This document shows positions 19,168 to 28,137 of a stretch of 64,000 nucleotides of DNA, piece after piece. The notes beneath the pieces were generated by a model, which did not search any database, was not told the DNA's origin, and was given only the letters and a program-made list of their open reading frames with translations. The position numbers were made by a program, and so were the translations under genes. The stretch lies in assembly GCA_964610505.1 (NCBI GenBank), contig CAZSXU010000004.1:95063-159062 (forward strand), given 5' to 3'. This stretch comes from CAZSXU01 sp964610505 (GTDB lineage Bacteria > Arandabacterota > Arandabacteria > JAGLYR01). Position 1 is the first letter of the stretch; the number at the start of each line of letters is the position of its first letter.

Positions 19168-19195
19168 AAATACCCTGGGGCCGTGCCCCTGGGTT

Positions 19196-21397
19196 CTACT
19201 TGATCAGCGTCATTCGGCGAGTCAGACAACCCTCGGGCGTGCTGAGCCGGTAGAAATAGACACCCGAAGAAACCCGCAGGCCGTTCGCGTCCCGTCCGTC
19301 CCAGCGAGCCGAATGGAATCCGGCGGGCAGGCGGCCGTCCAGCAGCTGCCGGACCCTCTGACCACGAATGTTGTAAATGCTGAGATCCACGGTCGCCGCA
19401 TTCGGCAACCCGAAGGAAATCATCGTCTCAGGATTGAACGGATTCGGCACGTTCTGGGTCAGCACCAGAGAGGCCGGTTTTCTGACCCAGGGCCCGCCCG
19501 CGGCAGCTTCCGTCATATCACCGAAGCCAAGGACTTCGATGTCGTCCACCGCCGCCTCGACCACGGAGTTGTAGGCGCCCACGTCCTTCGCCACGAAACG
19601 GATCTGCATCTGGTCGGTCAGCGTCACGACGCCGCTCAACTCAAAGATCATCCTGTGGTATTCCCGATCCCCGGGAGTCTCGGTGACCGTCTCCAGGTTG
19701 GTCCAGTTATCGCCGCCGTCGTTGGACACATCGACCTCGAAGGGATCGTCGTCCGTCTGCGTGGGGATGGTGTCGTTCGTGTAGAATCGCTCGTACTTCA
19801 GCACCGCCGTCCCGTAATCGGAGAGATCCAGTATCGGGGACAGCACCGTCGTCTTCCCGCCATCCACATCCCCGAACCTCTGCTTCGTGCCCAGAGGGGA
19901 GTTCTCCGTTACAAAGCACATCGTTCCCGAATACGGCGTGGTGTCCAGACCCGGCTGGACCCGCTCTCCCTGGTACTGAAGCGCCAGCTTCTCGACGGGT
20001 TCTACTCTTTCCCAAATCCCCTCGGTGGCGTCGTCGTCGAGCTCGCCCACCGTCCATCCCTGGTCCGTCTCGAAATCATCCGTCAAAACCTCGGTGAATT
20101 CGCCCACATACACGACGAAATCGGTGGCGGACGAGTACGTGTCCGTCTCCAGAGCCAGCTCGAACTCAATCCAGTCTCCTTCGGAGAATCCACCGTCGAT
20201 GGAAATCTCGAAGTGGGGAGCGATCGTCGAACCGCTCGTCTCCGAGGGAATGTCGCTGAAGTCGGCCGTGCTGTCGGTGACCGTGACCCCGGCCGTTTCG
20301 GTTCGAAGAATACCCGAGATCCCGGTTGCCGGTCCCTGTCCGTCGTTGACCAGCGTCACCGAGAGCTGGGCCGTTTCTCCGGGATCCAGAAATCCATTGC
20401 CGTTTCCCTTGGCGCCTGCGTCGACGGCGTAGTCCCCGAATCTCAGAAAATGCAACTGGGGGGTGTACGCAAGACGGTGAACGCTTCGCCCGACCGACGC
20501 CACCCCGTACTTCACGTACACATATCCGTTCATCCCCCAGCCCGTTCCCCAGCTGTTCTTGATGATCCAGGCCCCGTCGCCGTCGCACTGGGTATCGTCC
20601 CAGCCGACGATGGACATGATGTGGTTCGTCGAGTGGGCATAATCCGCATCGTAACAGCCGTCCGAGTAGTAGTTGAAATCATCAAACACCCAGAATCCGG
20701 TGGTCACCGGACCGTACGTGTAAATCGCGTTCTTGATGGCCGTCACATCGTTCGCCACGGAGTAGTAGTTGTCCAGGACCGGCCAGACTTCGCAATCGTC
20801 CTCGGTGCAGGGCCACGTGTCGATCGCGCGGTACGGCATGCAGGATTCCAGAACGGATCCGTATGTCACCATGTGAGACAGCGCGTCGCTGGACCACCCG
20901 CCGCCGCATCCCCAGCCATAGGAGACGCAGGAGAGGATCTGCTGCTCGGAGAGGTCCAGCCTCCGATCGTCGTAGATCATAGCCGCCGCTTCAAACGCCG
21001 CCACCGGGCCGAAGAGCCAGCAGGACCCGCACGATCCCTGGGACCTGGTGTCGGTGCACTTGAGCTGCGCCCTCCAGTCAAACACGGCAGGCAGTTCGCG
21101 TTCCGTCAGGGTCGAGGGAAACGGATCGGGGTTGCTGCCCCAAAACGGATCCGGCCTCCCACCCAGAAGACGGTGCTTCTCCTCATCGGGCAGATTGGAA
21201 ACCGACGTCGGGCCGGCGGTCCAACACATCTCGTTCTCTTCGATCATCTGCTGGATGAGAGGGATACGCTCGTCACCGGTGAAATCCCAGTAGCCTTCGG
21301 GATACGCCGGGGTTTCATCGTTCGCCATCGCCGCCTTCGACCCTGCGGTCGAAGACAACAGGACTATCGCGGCTGCCAGGAGTAAGCCTTTCCGCAT
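19196..21397 (-). CDS. Secreted papain-like (C1) cysteine peptidase with C-terminal sorting-type domain
   Basis: 733 residues. Signal peptide 1-24, then a propeptide-like stretch, then a C1A peptidase: QGSCGSCWLFG with catalytic Cys126, HSTNHIMSIVGWDD-type His (about 259) and NSWGTGWG with Asn281. From about 330 comes a CARDB/β-sandwich region (DPGETAQLSVTLVNDGQGPA). A second β-domain covers about 440-600. A FlgD-type C-terminal domain covers about 640-733 (NVPNPFNPETMISFGLPNAA, LSIYNIRGQRV, SSGVYFYRLSTPEG). It is probably exported to the cell surface to degrade proteins. It has its own promoter and terminator. ggagaggag precedes the ATG. Confidence 0.93.
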   Translation of the reverse strand: MRKGLLLAAAIVLLSSTAGSKAAMANDETPAYPEGYWDFTGDERIPLIQQMIEENEMCWTAGPTSVSNLPDEEKHRLLGGRPDPFWGSNPDPFPSTLTERELPAVFDWRAQLKCTDTRSQGSCGSCWLFGPVAAFEAAAMIYDDRRLDLSEQQILSCVSYGWGCGGGWSSDALSHMVTYGSVLESCMPYRAIDTWPCTEDDCEVWPVLDNYYSVANDVTAIKNAIYTYGPVTTGFWVFDDFNYYSDGCYDADYAHSTNHIMSIVGWDDTQCDGDGAWIIKNSWGTGWGMNGYVYVKYGVASVGRSVHRLAYTPQLHFLRFGDYAVDAGAKGNGNGFLDPGETAQLSVTLVNDGQGPATGISGILRTETAGVTVTDSTADFSDIPSETSGSTIAPHFEISIDGGFSEGDWIEFELALETDTYSSATDFVVYVGEFTEVLTDDFETDQGWTVGELDDDATEGIWERVEPVEKLALQYQGERVQPGLDTTPYSGTMCFVTENSPLGTKQRFGDVDGGKTTVLSPILDLSDYGTAVLKYERFYTNDTIPTQTDDDPFEVDVSNDGGDNWTNLETVTETPGDREYHRMIFELSGVVTLTDQMQIRFVAKDVGAYNSVVEAAVDDIEVLGFGDMTEAAAGGPWVRKPASLVLTQNVPNPFNPETMISFGLPNAATVDLSIYNIRGQRVRQLLDGRLPAGFHSARWDGRDANGLRVSSGVYFYRLSTPEGCLTRRMTLIK

Positions 21398-21488
21398 GGT
21401 CTGTGCTCCTCTCCGGGTTGAGTCCCCAGACGCGCCAATACCTAACCGGGGCGAACCCCAGGTTCACCCCGAACCAATCCACACAGCG

Positions 21489-21517
21489 ATTATACCATCC
21501 CCTCCGATGGGAATCAA
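21489..21517 (-). promoter_or_regulatory. Sigma-70-like promoter of the C1 peptidase gene
   Basis: TTGATT (21517-21512), a 17-base spacer and a perfect TATAAT (21494-21489). Start of transcription near 21482, about 85 bases before the ATG. Confidence 0.8.
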
Positions 21518-21756
21518 GCTTCTTCGGTCACGACCGCCAATTTCCGCAATATAGAGGCAATTCTTGCGGTTCGCCGCCACATTTGATAGGGTCCGCGTGA
21601 ACCGGCCACACCGGTCCCCGGACAACGGCGGGGAGTCTTGCGGTTTCTCTCGAGAGCACCGCTTGCGGCCGGTGTGGCTGCAACCACCGGCCCACCGATC
21701 TCAGCGGCGTGGACGGACCGCGCGTCCGTCCGCACGAAGAGGACAGGGAGGGGATC

Positions 21757-22026
21757 ATGAAGGACTTGAAAATCGAGGTTTCGGCGGTCAAGGAGCGCTG
21801 CGGCGCGGGTCACCAGGCCGGAGAGTGTTTCTACGTGCGGGGCGGCGGGCGGATTGAGATTCCCGGGGGGCAATCGATGTGCATGTACGCGCTTCAGAGC
21901 CTGATCCCTTTTCTGATCGGCAAACAGTGGGAGGACTCCCTGCCCGATGACGACTGGATTGCGGAGACCCAGGAACTGTGCTGCCCGGATCCCAAAGGCA
22001 TCGTGTTCCGAATCACGAACGCCTAG
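21757..22026 (+). CDS. TIGR04076 family small protein
   Basis: 89 residues. Begins MKDLKIEVSAVKERCGAGHQ and continues with a cysteine-bearing centre (GGQSMCMYALQSLIPFLIG) and the family-typical end CCPDPKGIVFRITNA. The conserved C-x-aGH and CPDP patterns match proteins annotated TIGR04076, whose biochemical role is unknown; the cysteines suggest metal or redox work. ATG 21757 follows gggagggg; the longer frame to 21709 is rejected. Its promoter must lie in 21518-21750, divergent from the C1 peptidase gene. Confidence 0.8.
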   Translation: MKDLKIEVSAVKERCGAGHQAGECFYVRGGGRIEIPGGQSMCMYALQSLIPFLIGKQWEDSLPDDDWIAETQELCCPDPKGIVFRITNA

Positions 22027-22133
22027 CCGGGACGAACGACTACGGGATTTCTCAACCGTCACACAGGGAGCCAGGGGGCACGGCGGGCAGGATGTTCTGA
22101 TCCCTCCCGACTCCATGCTCTACCTCCTGGTAT

Positions 22134-22847
22134 CTAGTCCCCCGTACCCGCGTATCCCACCGGCATGAGCGCCAGCGGAGTCTCGTTGCTTCCCAGCAAC
22201 AGGGCCTCGGAGATGTCATCGTCGTAGAACGCACCCACGAGTACGGTTCCGAGGCCCAGCGAGACGGCCTGGAGGTAGATGTTCTCACAGACCGCGCCCG
22301 CCTCCATGTGTGCATAGCGGATTCCCCGATCGCCGTACTTCTTCATCGTGCGCCGGTAGACGGCCGAGAGGGCCAGAACGACGGGCGCCTCCTCCAGACA
22401 GGCTTGCCCCAGAGCCGCCCCGGCGACGGCCTCTCTTCGATCCCCGGCCAGTATCCGAGTCAAGGTATGATCGCCGCTCGTGTAGCGGTACACACCGGGT
22501 TCCAGCCCGGAGACGTCTCCCGCTACGACGATCATCTCCATCGGAAACAATGCACCCGCCGAAGGCGCCGCCCGCCCGCCCCAGGACGACGTTTCTCCCT
22601 GCGCCGCCCAGAGAAGGCGGGAGAGATCATCGAGCGTCACCGCCCGCTCCGCGTACGATCGTACGGAACGGCGCGCTTTCAGGGCTTCTTCAACGGTCAG
22701 ATGTCCAATAGGACGGGGCGCCGGTAGATCGATGACGTCCGAGTCGCCGGAGGCGGCATCACAGTGGCGAACGGCCACGCCCAAGCACGCTGCCAGCAGG
22801 AAGACCAGCGTGAGGGTGGTACGAAACCACTCGATCGATCGATGCAT
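22134..22847 (-). CDS. SagB/ThcOx-type nitroreductase-like protein, exported
   Basis: 237 residues. N-terminal hydrophobic signal (TLTLVFLLAACLGVAV), then an FMN-binding nitroreductase fold: RRSVRSYAERAVTLDDLSRLLWAAQG, RAAPSAGALFPMEMIVV, and AHMEAGAVCENIYLQAVSLG, as in the SagB-like family. These FMN enzymes oxidise or reduce small molecules. Export would be unusual for the group, and the signal may instead be a membrane anchor. The gene begins three bases after the stop of the deacetylase gene, and the aggaga ribosome site lies inside that gene's last codons, so the two are translationally coupled. Confidence 0.85.
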   Translation of the reverse strand: MHRSIEWFRTTLTLVFLLAACLGVAVRHCDAASGDSDVIDLPAPRPIGHLTVEEALKARRSVRSYAERAVTLDDLSRLLWAAQGETSSWGGRAAPSAGALFPMEMIVVAGDVSGLEPGVYRYTSGDHTLTRILAGDRREAVAGAALGQACLEEAPVVLALSAVYRRTMKKYGDRGIRYAHMEAGAVCENIYLQAVSLGLGTVLVGAFYDDDISEALLLGSNETPLALMPVGYAGTGD

Positions 22848-22850
22848 GAT

Positions 22851-23699
22851 TCATCTCCTGTAATCGTCTACGAATTCGCCCATCGGAGCGAACTCGAAAT
22901 CCTGAAGCAATCGTCGCAGCTTCTTCTCGGTGGAGCCCAGACCATAGTACCGCAAGAATCGCCATGCAGGAGACAGGGGAAGTCTGGGCTGGTCCAGGTC
23001 CAACTCCCAGGGGTGTAGATAGACCACGGCGGGATGTCCCCGCTCGTTGATGTTCCGGATCACCCGGCGCGTGAAACCGTAGGGAAACAACCGCAGGGCG
23101 AATCCGCCGGCAACCGGGGCTCGGTATTTCAGAAACTCGACCGTGGAAGCCGGGAACTCCACCAGGCTAAGCCCTTCCACCGGATACGGATACCGGGGGG
23201 CGTCGGGCCAACCGTAGAAGAAGTTCCTCGTGGGCGAGATGCTCGAATCATACGTCAACCCTTCCGATTCCAGAATCTCCAGAGCCCACTGAGTCTTCTC
23301 GTTCACGGTGAAGCTGGAAGCCCGGTGGCCGAGAATCTTCTCCCCCGTCAGTCGAGAAAGCACGTCCAGAGAGCGAACCAGCTCGGCGCGGAACGTCTCG
23401 GGCGATTGCTTCTGGAGAAACTGGTGCGAGTGGCCGTGCGTTCCGACTTCATGCCCTCGCTGATGGATGTCGCGAATCAGTTCCGGGAATCGCTCGGCCA
23501 CGTACCCGAGCACGAACCAGGTGGCCTTGACCCCGTACTCGGACAGAATATCCAGAACGTAATGAGTCGCGCCCTCCACCCTCGGCGTGTAGGAATCCCA
23601 CCGGTCGAACTCGTCCACCAGCAGTTGGTACCAGTCCTCTACGTCGATCGTGAGTATATTTTTCAACGGGTCCGTTCCTGCCCACCGATGGCTCGCCAC
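22851..23699 (-). CDS. Polysaccharide deacetylase family protein (DUF3473-type)
   Basis: 282 residues of NodB-like carbohydrate esterase. The catalytic Asp lies in ILTIDVEDWYQ, the metal-binding His pair in GHEVGTHGHSHQFL, and GHRASSF follows. The C-terminal part (YDSSISP, FPASTV, VVYLHPWELD) matches the exopolysaccharide/XrtA-associated subgroup with DUF3473. It probably removes acetyl groups from an exported glycan. The start is a GTG at 23699; TTG within LKNILT is an alternative. First gene of a two-gene unit with the nitroreductase. Confidence 0.9.
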   Translation of the reverse strand: MASHRWAGTDPLKNILTIDVEDWYQLLVDEFDRWDSYTPRVEGATHYVLDILSEYGVKATWFVLGYVAERFPELIRDIHQRGHEVGTHGHSHQFLQKQSPETFRAELVRSLDVLSRLTGEKILGHRASSFTVNEKTQWALEILESEGLTYDSSISPTRNFFYGWPDAPRYPYPVEGLSLVEFPASTVEFLKYRAPVAGGFALRLFPYGFTRRVIRNINERGHPAVVYLHPWELDLDQPRLPLSPAWRFLRYYGLGSTEKKLRRLLQDFEFAPMGEFVDDYRR

Positions 23700-23796
23700 C
23701 GAATTGCATGGGGCGTTTGCCGGTCGTCCAACCCATTAAAAACGTAGCGCTTCCATGCGCCGGGAGTCAACCGAATCCGCACCCTCCGGTTATCGG

Positions 23797-23826
23797 TTGA
23801 CGGAGCCACGGACTTCCGGGTAAAGT
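23797..23826 (+). promoter_or_regulatory. Possible promoter of the anti-sigma-type ATPase gene
   Basis: TTGACG (23797-23802), an 18-base spacer and TAAAGT (23821-23826), about 80 bases upstream of the ATG at 23907. Moderate match only. Confidence 0.4.
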
Positions 23827-23906
23827 GACGGGTTATGCGCGCCGACAGTGCGCGCACAGAGACTCATGTCCGCCGGGTTTAGTCCCCGGAGTGATGGGCC
23901 CACGAG

Positions 23907-24329
23907 ATGCTGCGTCCCACGAAGAACACCGAAGGTGATTGGATCGAAATCGAGAGCGCCCTCGAGAAGGTCGAAGACGCCGTCGAGCAGATTCTCTGCC
24001 GGGTCGACGCCAACGCCCTGCCCAACGAGAAATTCTTCGGCCTCCGTCTGGCGCTTCACGAAGCGATCGCCAACGCCATCACGCACGGGAACCGCAACCG
24101 TCCGGACCTCCCCGTCTCCATTCGGTACCTGCGCACCCCCGAACACGTCGAAGTTACCATTCGGGACCAGGGCAACGGGTTTGACTGCCAGGCCGTTCCG
24201 GACCCGACCCAGGGCGCCAACATCTTCCAATGCAGCGGGCGCGGAATCTACCTGATGCGCAGGCTCGTCGACTCGGTCGACTACAACGACCGGGGGAACG
24301 AAGTTACCCTGGTCGTCAACACCCCGTAG
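23907..24329 (+). CDS. RsbW/SpoIIAB-type ATP-binding protein (anti-sigma factor)
   Basis: 140-residue GHKL ATPase (HATPase_c_2). The N-box is RLALHEAIANAITHGN, G1 is VTIRDQGNGFD, and G2 is SGRGIYLMRRLVDSV. Small stand-alone proteins of this type bind sigma factors or STAS-domain antagonists and phosphorylate the latter. No partner gene (STAS protein, SpoIIE-type phosphatase or sigma factor) lies next to it, so its target is unknown. It is transcribed alone and faces the nucleoside-transporter operon. Confidence 0.87.
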   Translation: MLRPTKNTEGDWIEIESALEKVEDAVEQILCRVDANALPNEKFFGLRLALHEAIANAITHGNRNRPDLPVSIRYLRTPEHVEVTIRDQGNGFDCQAVPDPTQGANIFQCSGRGIYLMRRLVDSVDYNDRGNEVTLVVNTP

Positions 24330-24348
24330 GCGCGCCGGACACGCCCCC

Positions 24349-25242
24349 TCACTCTTCCCGAAAGGGAATCCCCAGCGCACGTGGAGGCACCGCCCGCCCC
24401 ACCATGCCGGCCAGAGCGATCATCGTGAGCACGTAGGGCACCATCTGGAAAAACTGGGGCGGCACGCCTCCACTCCCCTGGAGCATTTCCTGCAGGGCGT
24501 CGGCCGAGCCGAAGAGCAGCGAGGCCGCCAGGGCGCCCCACGGTGTCCACCGCCCGAAGATCAGCGCCCCCAGAGCAATGTATCCGAGACCGTTGGTCAT
24601 GTTCTTCGCAAAGGAACCGGCGAAGAACGGCAGAAACGATCCGGCCACGCCGGCCAGGACCCCGGACGCGATCACCGCCCACAGGCGCGTTCTCTGCACG
24701 CTGACGCCCAACGTGCGCGCGGCCTCCGGATGTTCTCCCACGGCCCGAAGCCGAAGCCCCGGAGGCGTCCTGTACGCCACGTAGAAGACCACGGGGACCA
24801 GGAGGAGCGCCACATACACGAGCGGCAGGAGGGGGCCCCAGCGGGGCAGCTTGGCGGCGGCGTCCAGGCTGAACGACCGCTGGCCCTGCGTGTAGATCTC
24901 GCACAGGAAAATGGTTCCCCCCACGGCCAGGAGGTTCACTCCCAAACCGCTCACGATCTGGTTCGCCCGGAACCAGATGCTGGCCACGGCATGGAGGCTT
25001 GCGGCGGCCGCTCCGACGGCGGCCGCGGCCAGGATACCCAGCCAGGGGTTATGGGTCGATTGCGCCACCACAGCGGCTACGAAGGCGCCGAAGAGCATCA
25101 TGCCTTCCAGCGCGATATTGACGACGCCGCTCCTCTCCGAGAAGAACCCTCCCAGACTGGCCAGGATGAGAGGGGTGGCCTTCCTCAACGTGCTGAGAAG
25201 GAGAGTAACGAAGAAAACGGTCATGGGAGAATCACCCATCAT
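24349..25242 (-). CDS. ABC transporter permease, nucleoside (BMP/NupQ) type
   Basis: 297-residue inner-membrane permease of the PF02653 group with about eight to ten hydrophobic helices. Family motif LGGFFSERSGVVNIALEGMM is near the N-terminus. It pairs with the permease encoded just upstream and overlaps it by 11 bases. Two tandem ATGs at 25242 and 25239 follow a ggagggggg ribosome site, so the exact start is uncertain by one codon or more. Last gene of the operon. Confidence 0.9.
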   Translation of the reverse strand: MMGDSPMTVFFVTLLLSTLRKATPLILASLGGFFSERSGVVNIALEGMMLFGAFVAAVVAQSTHNPWLGILAAAAVGAAAASLHAVASIWFRANQIVSGLGVNLLAVGGTIFLCEIYTQGQRSFSLDAAAKLPRWGPLLPLVYVALLLVPVVFYVAYRTPPGLRLRAVGEHPEAARTLGVSVQRTRLWAVIASGVLAGVAGSFLPFFAGSFAKNMTNGLGYIALGALIFGRWTPWGALAASLLFGSADALQEMLQGSGGVPPQFFQMVPYVLTMIALAGMVGRAVPPRALGIPFREE

Positions 25243-26347
25243 CCCCCCTCCCTTCTCCCTCCGTCCTTCTACTTTCTACCTCTGCTCCATCTCCCCCGTC
25301 CTCTGTTCTCCGACGTCTTCGAAGGACGAACTCACACGCGATGAACAGCACAAAGACTCCCTGCAGAACCACCGTGATCTCTCTCGGCGTTTGAGAATAG
25401 ACGTCCACCTCCTGCGCCCCGCTGGCAAGGGCCCCGAAGACCAGGGCGGCCGGAACGATGGCGAAGGGATGGTTTCGAGCCAGGAGAGCCACCGCAATGC
25501 CCACGAACCCATACCCGAACGGGAAGGGGGACAGGAAGTGGCGGAACACGCCCAGAACCTGTTCGGCGCCGGCGAGTCCGGCCACCGCACCGCTGAGCCC
25601 CATCGTCGTCCAGATGATTCGGGATTTGGAAATCCCCGCCGCCTCGCTGGCCTCGGGGTTGAACCCCACGGCTTTGATCTCGAACCCGTAGCGGGTTCGA
25701 GCCAGCAGGTATGCGGCCGCCAGAACCACGGCGAGCGCGATCCACAACCCGGCGTTCACCTTGGCGTGCGCGTAGAGAAACTCAAACCGGGGCAGCGCCC
25801 CCGTATCCAGGACCTCCCTGGTCTGAGGAATCTGGCCGGGCTGCCTGAAGTAGGAATGCGCCACCAGGAAGTTGGTCAGCGCCAGGGCCACGTAGTTGAG
25901 CATGATGGTGTTGAGCACTTCGTGGACACCGAGCCTGGCCTTGAGAACGCCGGGGATCAGGCCCCAGACGAATCCCGCCGCGGCGGCGGCGATCACGCAC
26001 GCCGTCACATGGAGTGGTCCGGGGAGCGCGCCAAGGGCGAAGCCCGCCCACGCGGCGGCGAATCCGCCGATCAGAAGTTGACCTTCCGCCCCGATGTTGA
26101 AGAGCCCCGCCCGAAAGGCCAGGGCCACGGAGACTCCCGTGAAAATCATGGGCGAGGCCTCCTGCAGCGTCGAGCACAATCGCCGCACGGACCCGAAAGA
26201 TCCCCGGAACATCAGCCAGTACACGTTGAGCGGATTCTCACCAATCGCCAGGATAATGAGTGCTCCCACGGCCAAGGCGAGGCCAAGGGGCAGAAGCGCC
26301 TGGGCCAGAACCCGCGTGCCTCGTCCTGCGAGCTTCCCCATCGTCAT
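25232..26347 (-). CDS. ABC transporter permease, nucleoside (BMP/NupP) type
   Basis: 371 residues, PF02653 family, heterodimer partner of the downstream permease. Typical segments are IFTGVSVALAFRAGLFNIGA, then EGQLLIG and GYGFVGIAVALLA. The last 30 or so residues are a charged tail rich in Arg and Glu (FVLRRRRRTEDGGD) encoded by purine-rich DNA and not expected from the family. It may have arisen by local repeat expansion. Confidence 0.9.
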   Translation of the reverse strand: MTMGKLAGRGTRVLAQALLPLGLALAVGALIILAIGENPLNVYWLMFRGSFGSVRRLCSTLQEASPMIFTGVSVALAFRAGLFNIGAEGQLLIGGFAAAWAGFALGALPGPLHVTACVIAAAAAGFVWGLIPGVLKARLGVHEVLNTIMLNYVALALTNFLVAHSYFRQPGQIPQTREVLDTGALPRFEFLYAHAKVNAGLWIALAVVLAAAYLLARTRYGFEIKAVGFNPEASEAAGISKSRIIWTTMGLSGAVAGLAGAEQVLGVFRHFLSPFPFGYGFVGIAVALLARNHPFAIVPAALVFGALASGAQEVDVYSQTPREITVVLQGVFVLFIACEFVLRRRRRTEDGGDGAEVESRRTEGEGRGDDG

Positions 26348-26387
26348 GCCGAATCAACTCCCCACATCACATGAACCCGCATATCTG

Positions 26388-27929
26388 TCATACCGAGCTC
26401 ACTCCCAGCATCATGCGACCGAGGACCTCTTCCCCCGCTTGCTCCCGCGGAAGAACACCGACCAGGCGGCCCTCGAATATGACGGCGATCCGATCCGATA
26501 CCTCCAGGATCTCCTCGAGGTCGGAGGAAACCAACAGAATCGCAGCCCCCAGAGATCCCTCCCTGAAAAGAGCGGAGTGGACGAACTGACGACCGGCGAT
26601 ATCCAGACCGCGCGTCGGATGGGCCGCAATGAGCACCTTGGGCTTCTTGGCGAACTCCCGGGCAACCACGACACGCTGTTGGTTTCCGCCGGAGAGGGTC
26701 TCCAGAGCAACATCCGGGTCCGGGGGCACGATGTTGAACTCATCGATCAGGCGCCGCGCCTCCCCGTTCATCGCCCCGAGATCCAGGAGTCCCCTCTTGG
26801 AGAAGGGCGCACTGCGGTGTCTTCCCAGCGCCAGGTTCTCTGCGATCGTGAAGGGCTCGACCAGTCCCCGCACGCGCCGATCCTCTGGGATCATGGCAAC
26901 TCCTGCCTCCAGAAATTGCCTCGGGGTCCATCTGTGGGCCACCTGACCGCCGATCCGGATGGTTCCTCCGGTCGGCGTCCGGAGTCCCGTGAGCACCTCC
27001 ACCAGCTCCCTCTGACCGTTGCCCTCCACTCCGGCCAGCCCGAGAATCTCTCCCCGGCGAATCTCAAATTCCACACCATGCAGAACCTCTATGTGTCTAT
27101 TTGACAGTGATGTAAGTCTTCTAATATCAAGTATCACATCACCTGGCGTTTCGTCGGTTCGCTTCTCGCCGGAGCCGAGGTCCCGCCCCACCATGAGATT
27201 GGCGAGGGTGGCCGTGTCCGCATCCCGTGTCGCCACCGAAGCCACGACTCGACCTCGCCTGAGCACGGTTACCCGGTCGCTCAGGGACATGACTTCTTCC
27301 AGGTGGTGCGTGATGAACACGATGGTCCGGCCGTTCTTCACCAGGCGCCGGAGTGTTTCGAAGAGATCATTCCGCTCCCCCGGAGTCAACACCTGGGTCG
27401 GCTCGTCCAGGACGATAACGTCTGAACCCCGGTACAGGACCTTGAGAATCTCCACCCGCTGCTGTTCGCCCACGGAGAGATCCTGAACCTTGGCGCCGGG
27501 GTCCAGATCCATCCCGTAATCCTCTGCCAGTCGGCGGACGGCCTCCTCGGCGTCACGAATGTCAAGGTGAAGCCGACCGCCGGGTTCGTGTCCCAGAATC
27601 ACGTTTTCAGCAACGGTGAAGGTGGAGACCAGCATGAAATGCTGGTAGACCATCCCGAGGCCCAGGCGGGACACCTGGTCGGGCTTGCCGTGGATGGGAC
27701 GCCCATTCAGGAAAACCTCTCCCTCGTCGGCCCGCAGAACCCCGGAGAGGATGTTCATGAGGGTGGATTTGCCGGCGCCGTTCTCGCCGATGATGGCGTG
27801 AATCTCGCCGCGAGCAACCTCAAGATCGACACGGTCGTTGGCGAGAACGCCGGGGAACTGCTTCGTGACCCGGCGCATTTCCACGGCCAGATTCACTTCG
27901 GCTCGGTGGGCGGATTGGACCATCAGCAC
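26388..27929 (-). CDS. ABC transporter ATPase with two nucleotide-binding domains (NupO/YufO type)
   Basis: 513 residues, double ATPase of nucleoside and simple-sugar importers. First domain: Walker A GENGAGKST, Q-loop VYQHFMLV, signature LSVGEQQRVEI, Walker B VIVLDEPTQVL, switch His in FITHHLEE. Second domain: a degenerate Walker A (GVEGNGQRE), signature LSGGNQQRVVVA, then AAHPTRGLDI, as is usual in this group, where one site is catalytically weak. It energises the two permeases downstream and works with the BMP-type lipoprotein upstream. Codons around 27095-27130 (junction of the two domains) are noticeably AT-rich. Confidence 0.94.
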   Translation of the reverse strand: MLMVQSAHRAEVNLAVEMRRVTKQFPGVLANDRVDLEVARGEIHAIIGENGAGKSTLMNILSGVLRADEGEVFLNGRPIHGKPDQVSRLGLGMVYQHFMLVSTFTVAENVILGHEPGGRLHLDIRDAEEAVRRLAEDYGMDLDPGAKVQDLSVGEQQRVEILKVLYRGSDVIVLDEPTQVLTPGERNDLFETLRRLVKNGRTIVFITHHLEEVMSLSDRVTVLRRGRVVASVATRDADTATLANLMVGRDLGSGEKRTDETPGDVILDIRRLTSLSNRHIEVLHGVEFEIRRGEILGLAGVEGNGQRELVEVLTGLRTPTGGTIRIGGQVAHRWTPRQFLEAGVAMIPEDRRVRGLVEPFTIAENLALGRHRSAPFSKRGLLDLGAMNGEARRLIDEFNIVPPDPDVALETLSGGNQQRVVVAREFAKKPKVLIAAHPTRGLDIAGRQFVHSALFREGSLGAAILLVSSDLEEILEVSDRIAVIFEGRLVGVLPREQAGEEVLGRMMLGVSSV

Positions 27930-27978
27930 CCCGATCCGGCTCGCCTGTCCCGAATAGGTTCGTGATCACGCGCCGGAA

Positions 27979-28092
27979 CAATAGAGCATTAGAGCAATGG
28001 ACCGCAATGGAGCAGCGTGTGTTCTTCCATAATGCCTTTCTCCAGAATCTATTGTTCTATTGATCGATTGCTCCATTGCTCCATTGCTCCGC
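27979..28092 (-). repeat. Copy 3 (diverged) of the stop-codon-associated hairpin repeat
   Basis: Read on the minus strand it starts after the hairpin that follows the BMP lipoprotein gene. The left arm is ggagcaat words in tandem. The core is ggagaaaggcattatgg, then acacgctgc (28043-28012). The right arm is ctccattgc/ctctattgt words, complementary to the left arm. Core and layout match copies 1 and 2, but the arm words differ completely. Confidence 0.65.
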
Positions 28093-28136
28093 CTGGATTG
28101 TGCAAGACCCTCACTCCACGGTCATGCACAATCCAG
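28093..28136 (-). terminator. Perfect hairpin after the BMP lipoprotein gene
   Basis: 12-bp perfect stem ctggattgtgca/tgcacaatccag with a 20-base loop, one base past the stop codon. It may protect or end the BMP transcript and so set higher levels of the binding protein than of the transporter genes downstream. Confidence 0.65.
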
Positions 28137-28137
28137 A

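Noticed and set aside
17520..19169. Very long plus-strand open frame antisense to mdh (549 codons); similar long antisense frames at 10433-12397, 12078-14378, 19070-21385 and 40548-42410
   Set aside because: GC-rich DNA leaves the opposite strand open. The minus-strand proteins have full family motifs, and the antisense translations have none.
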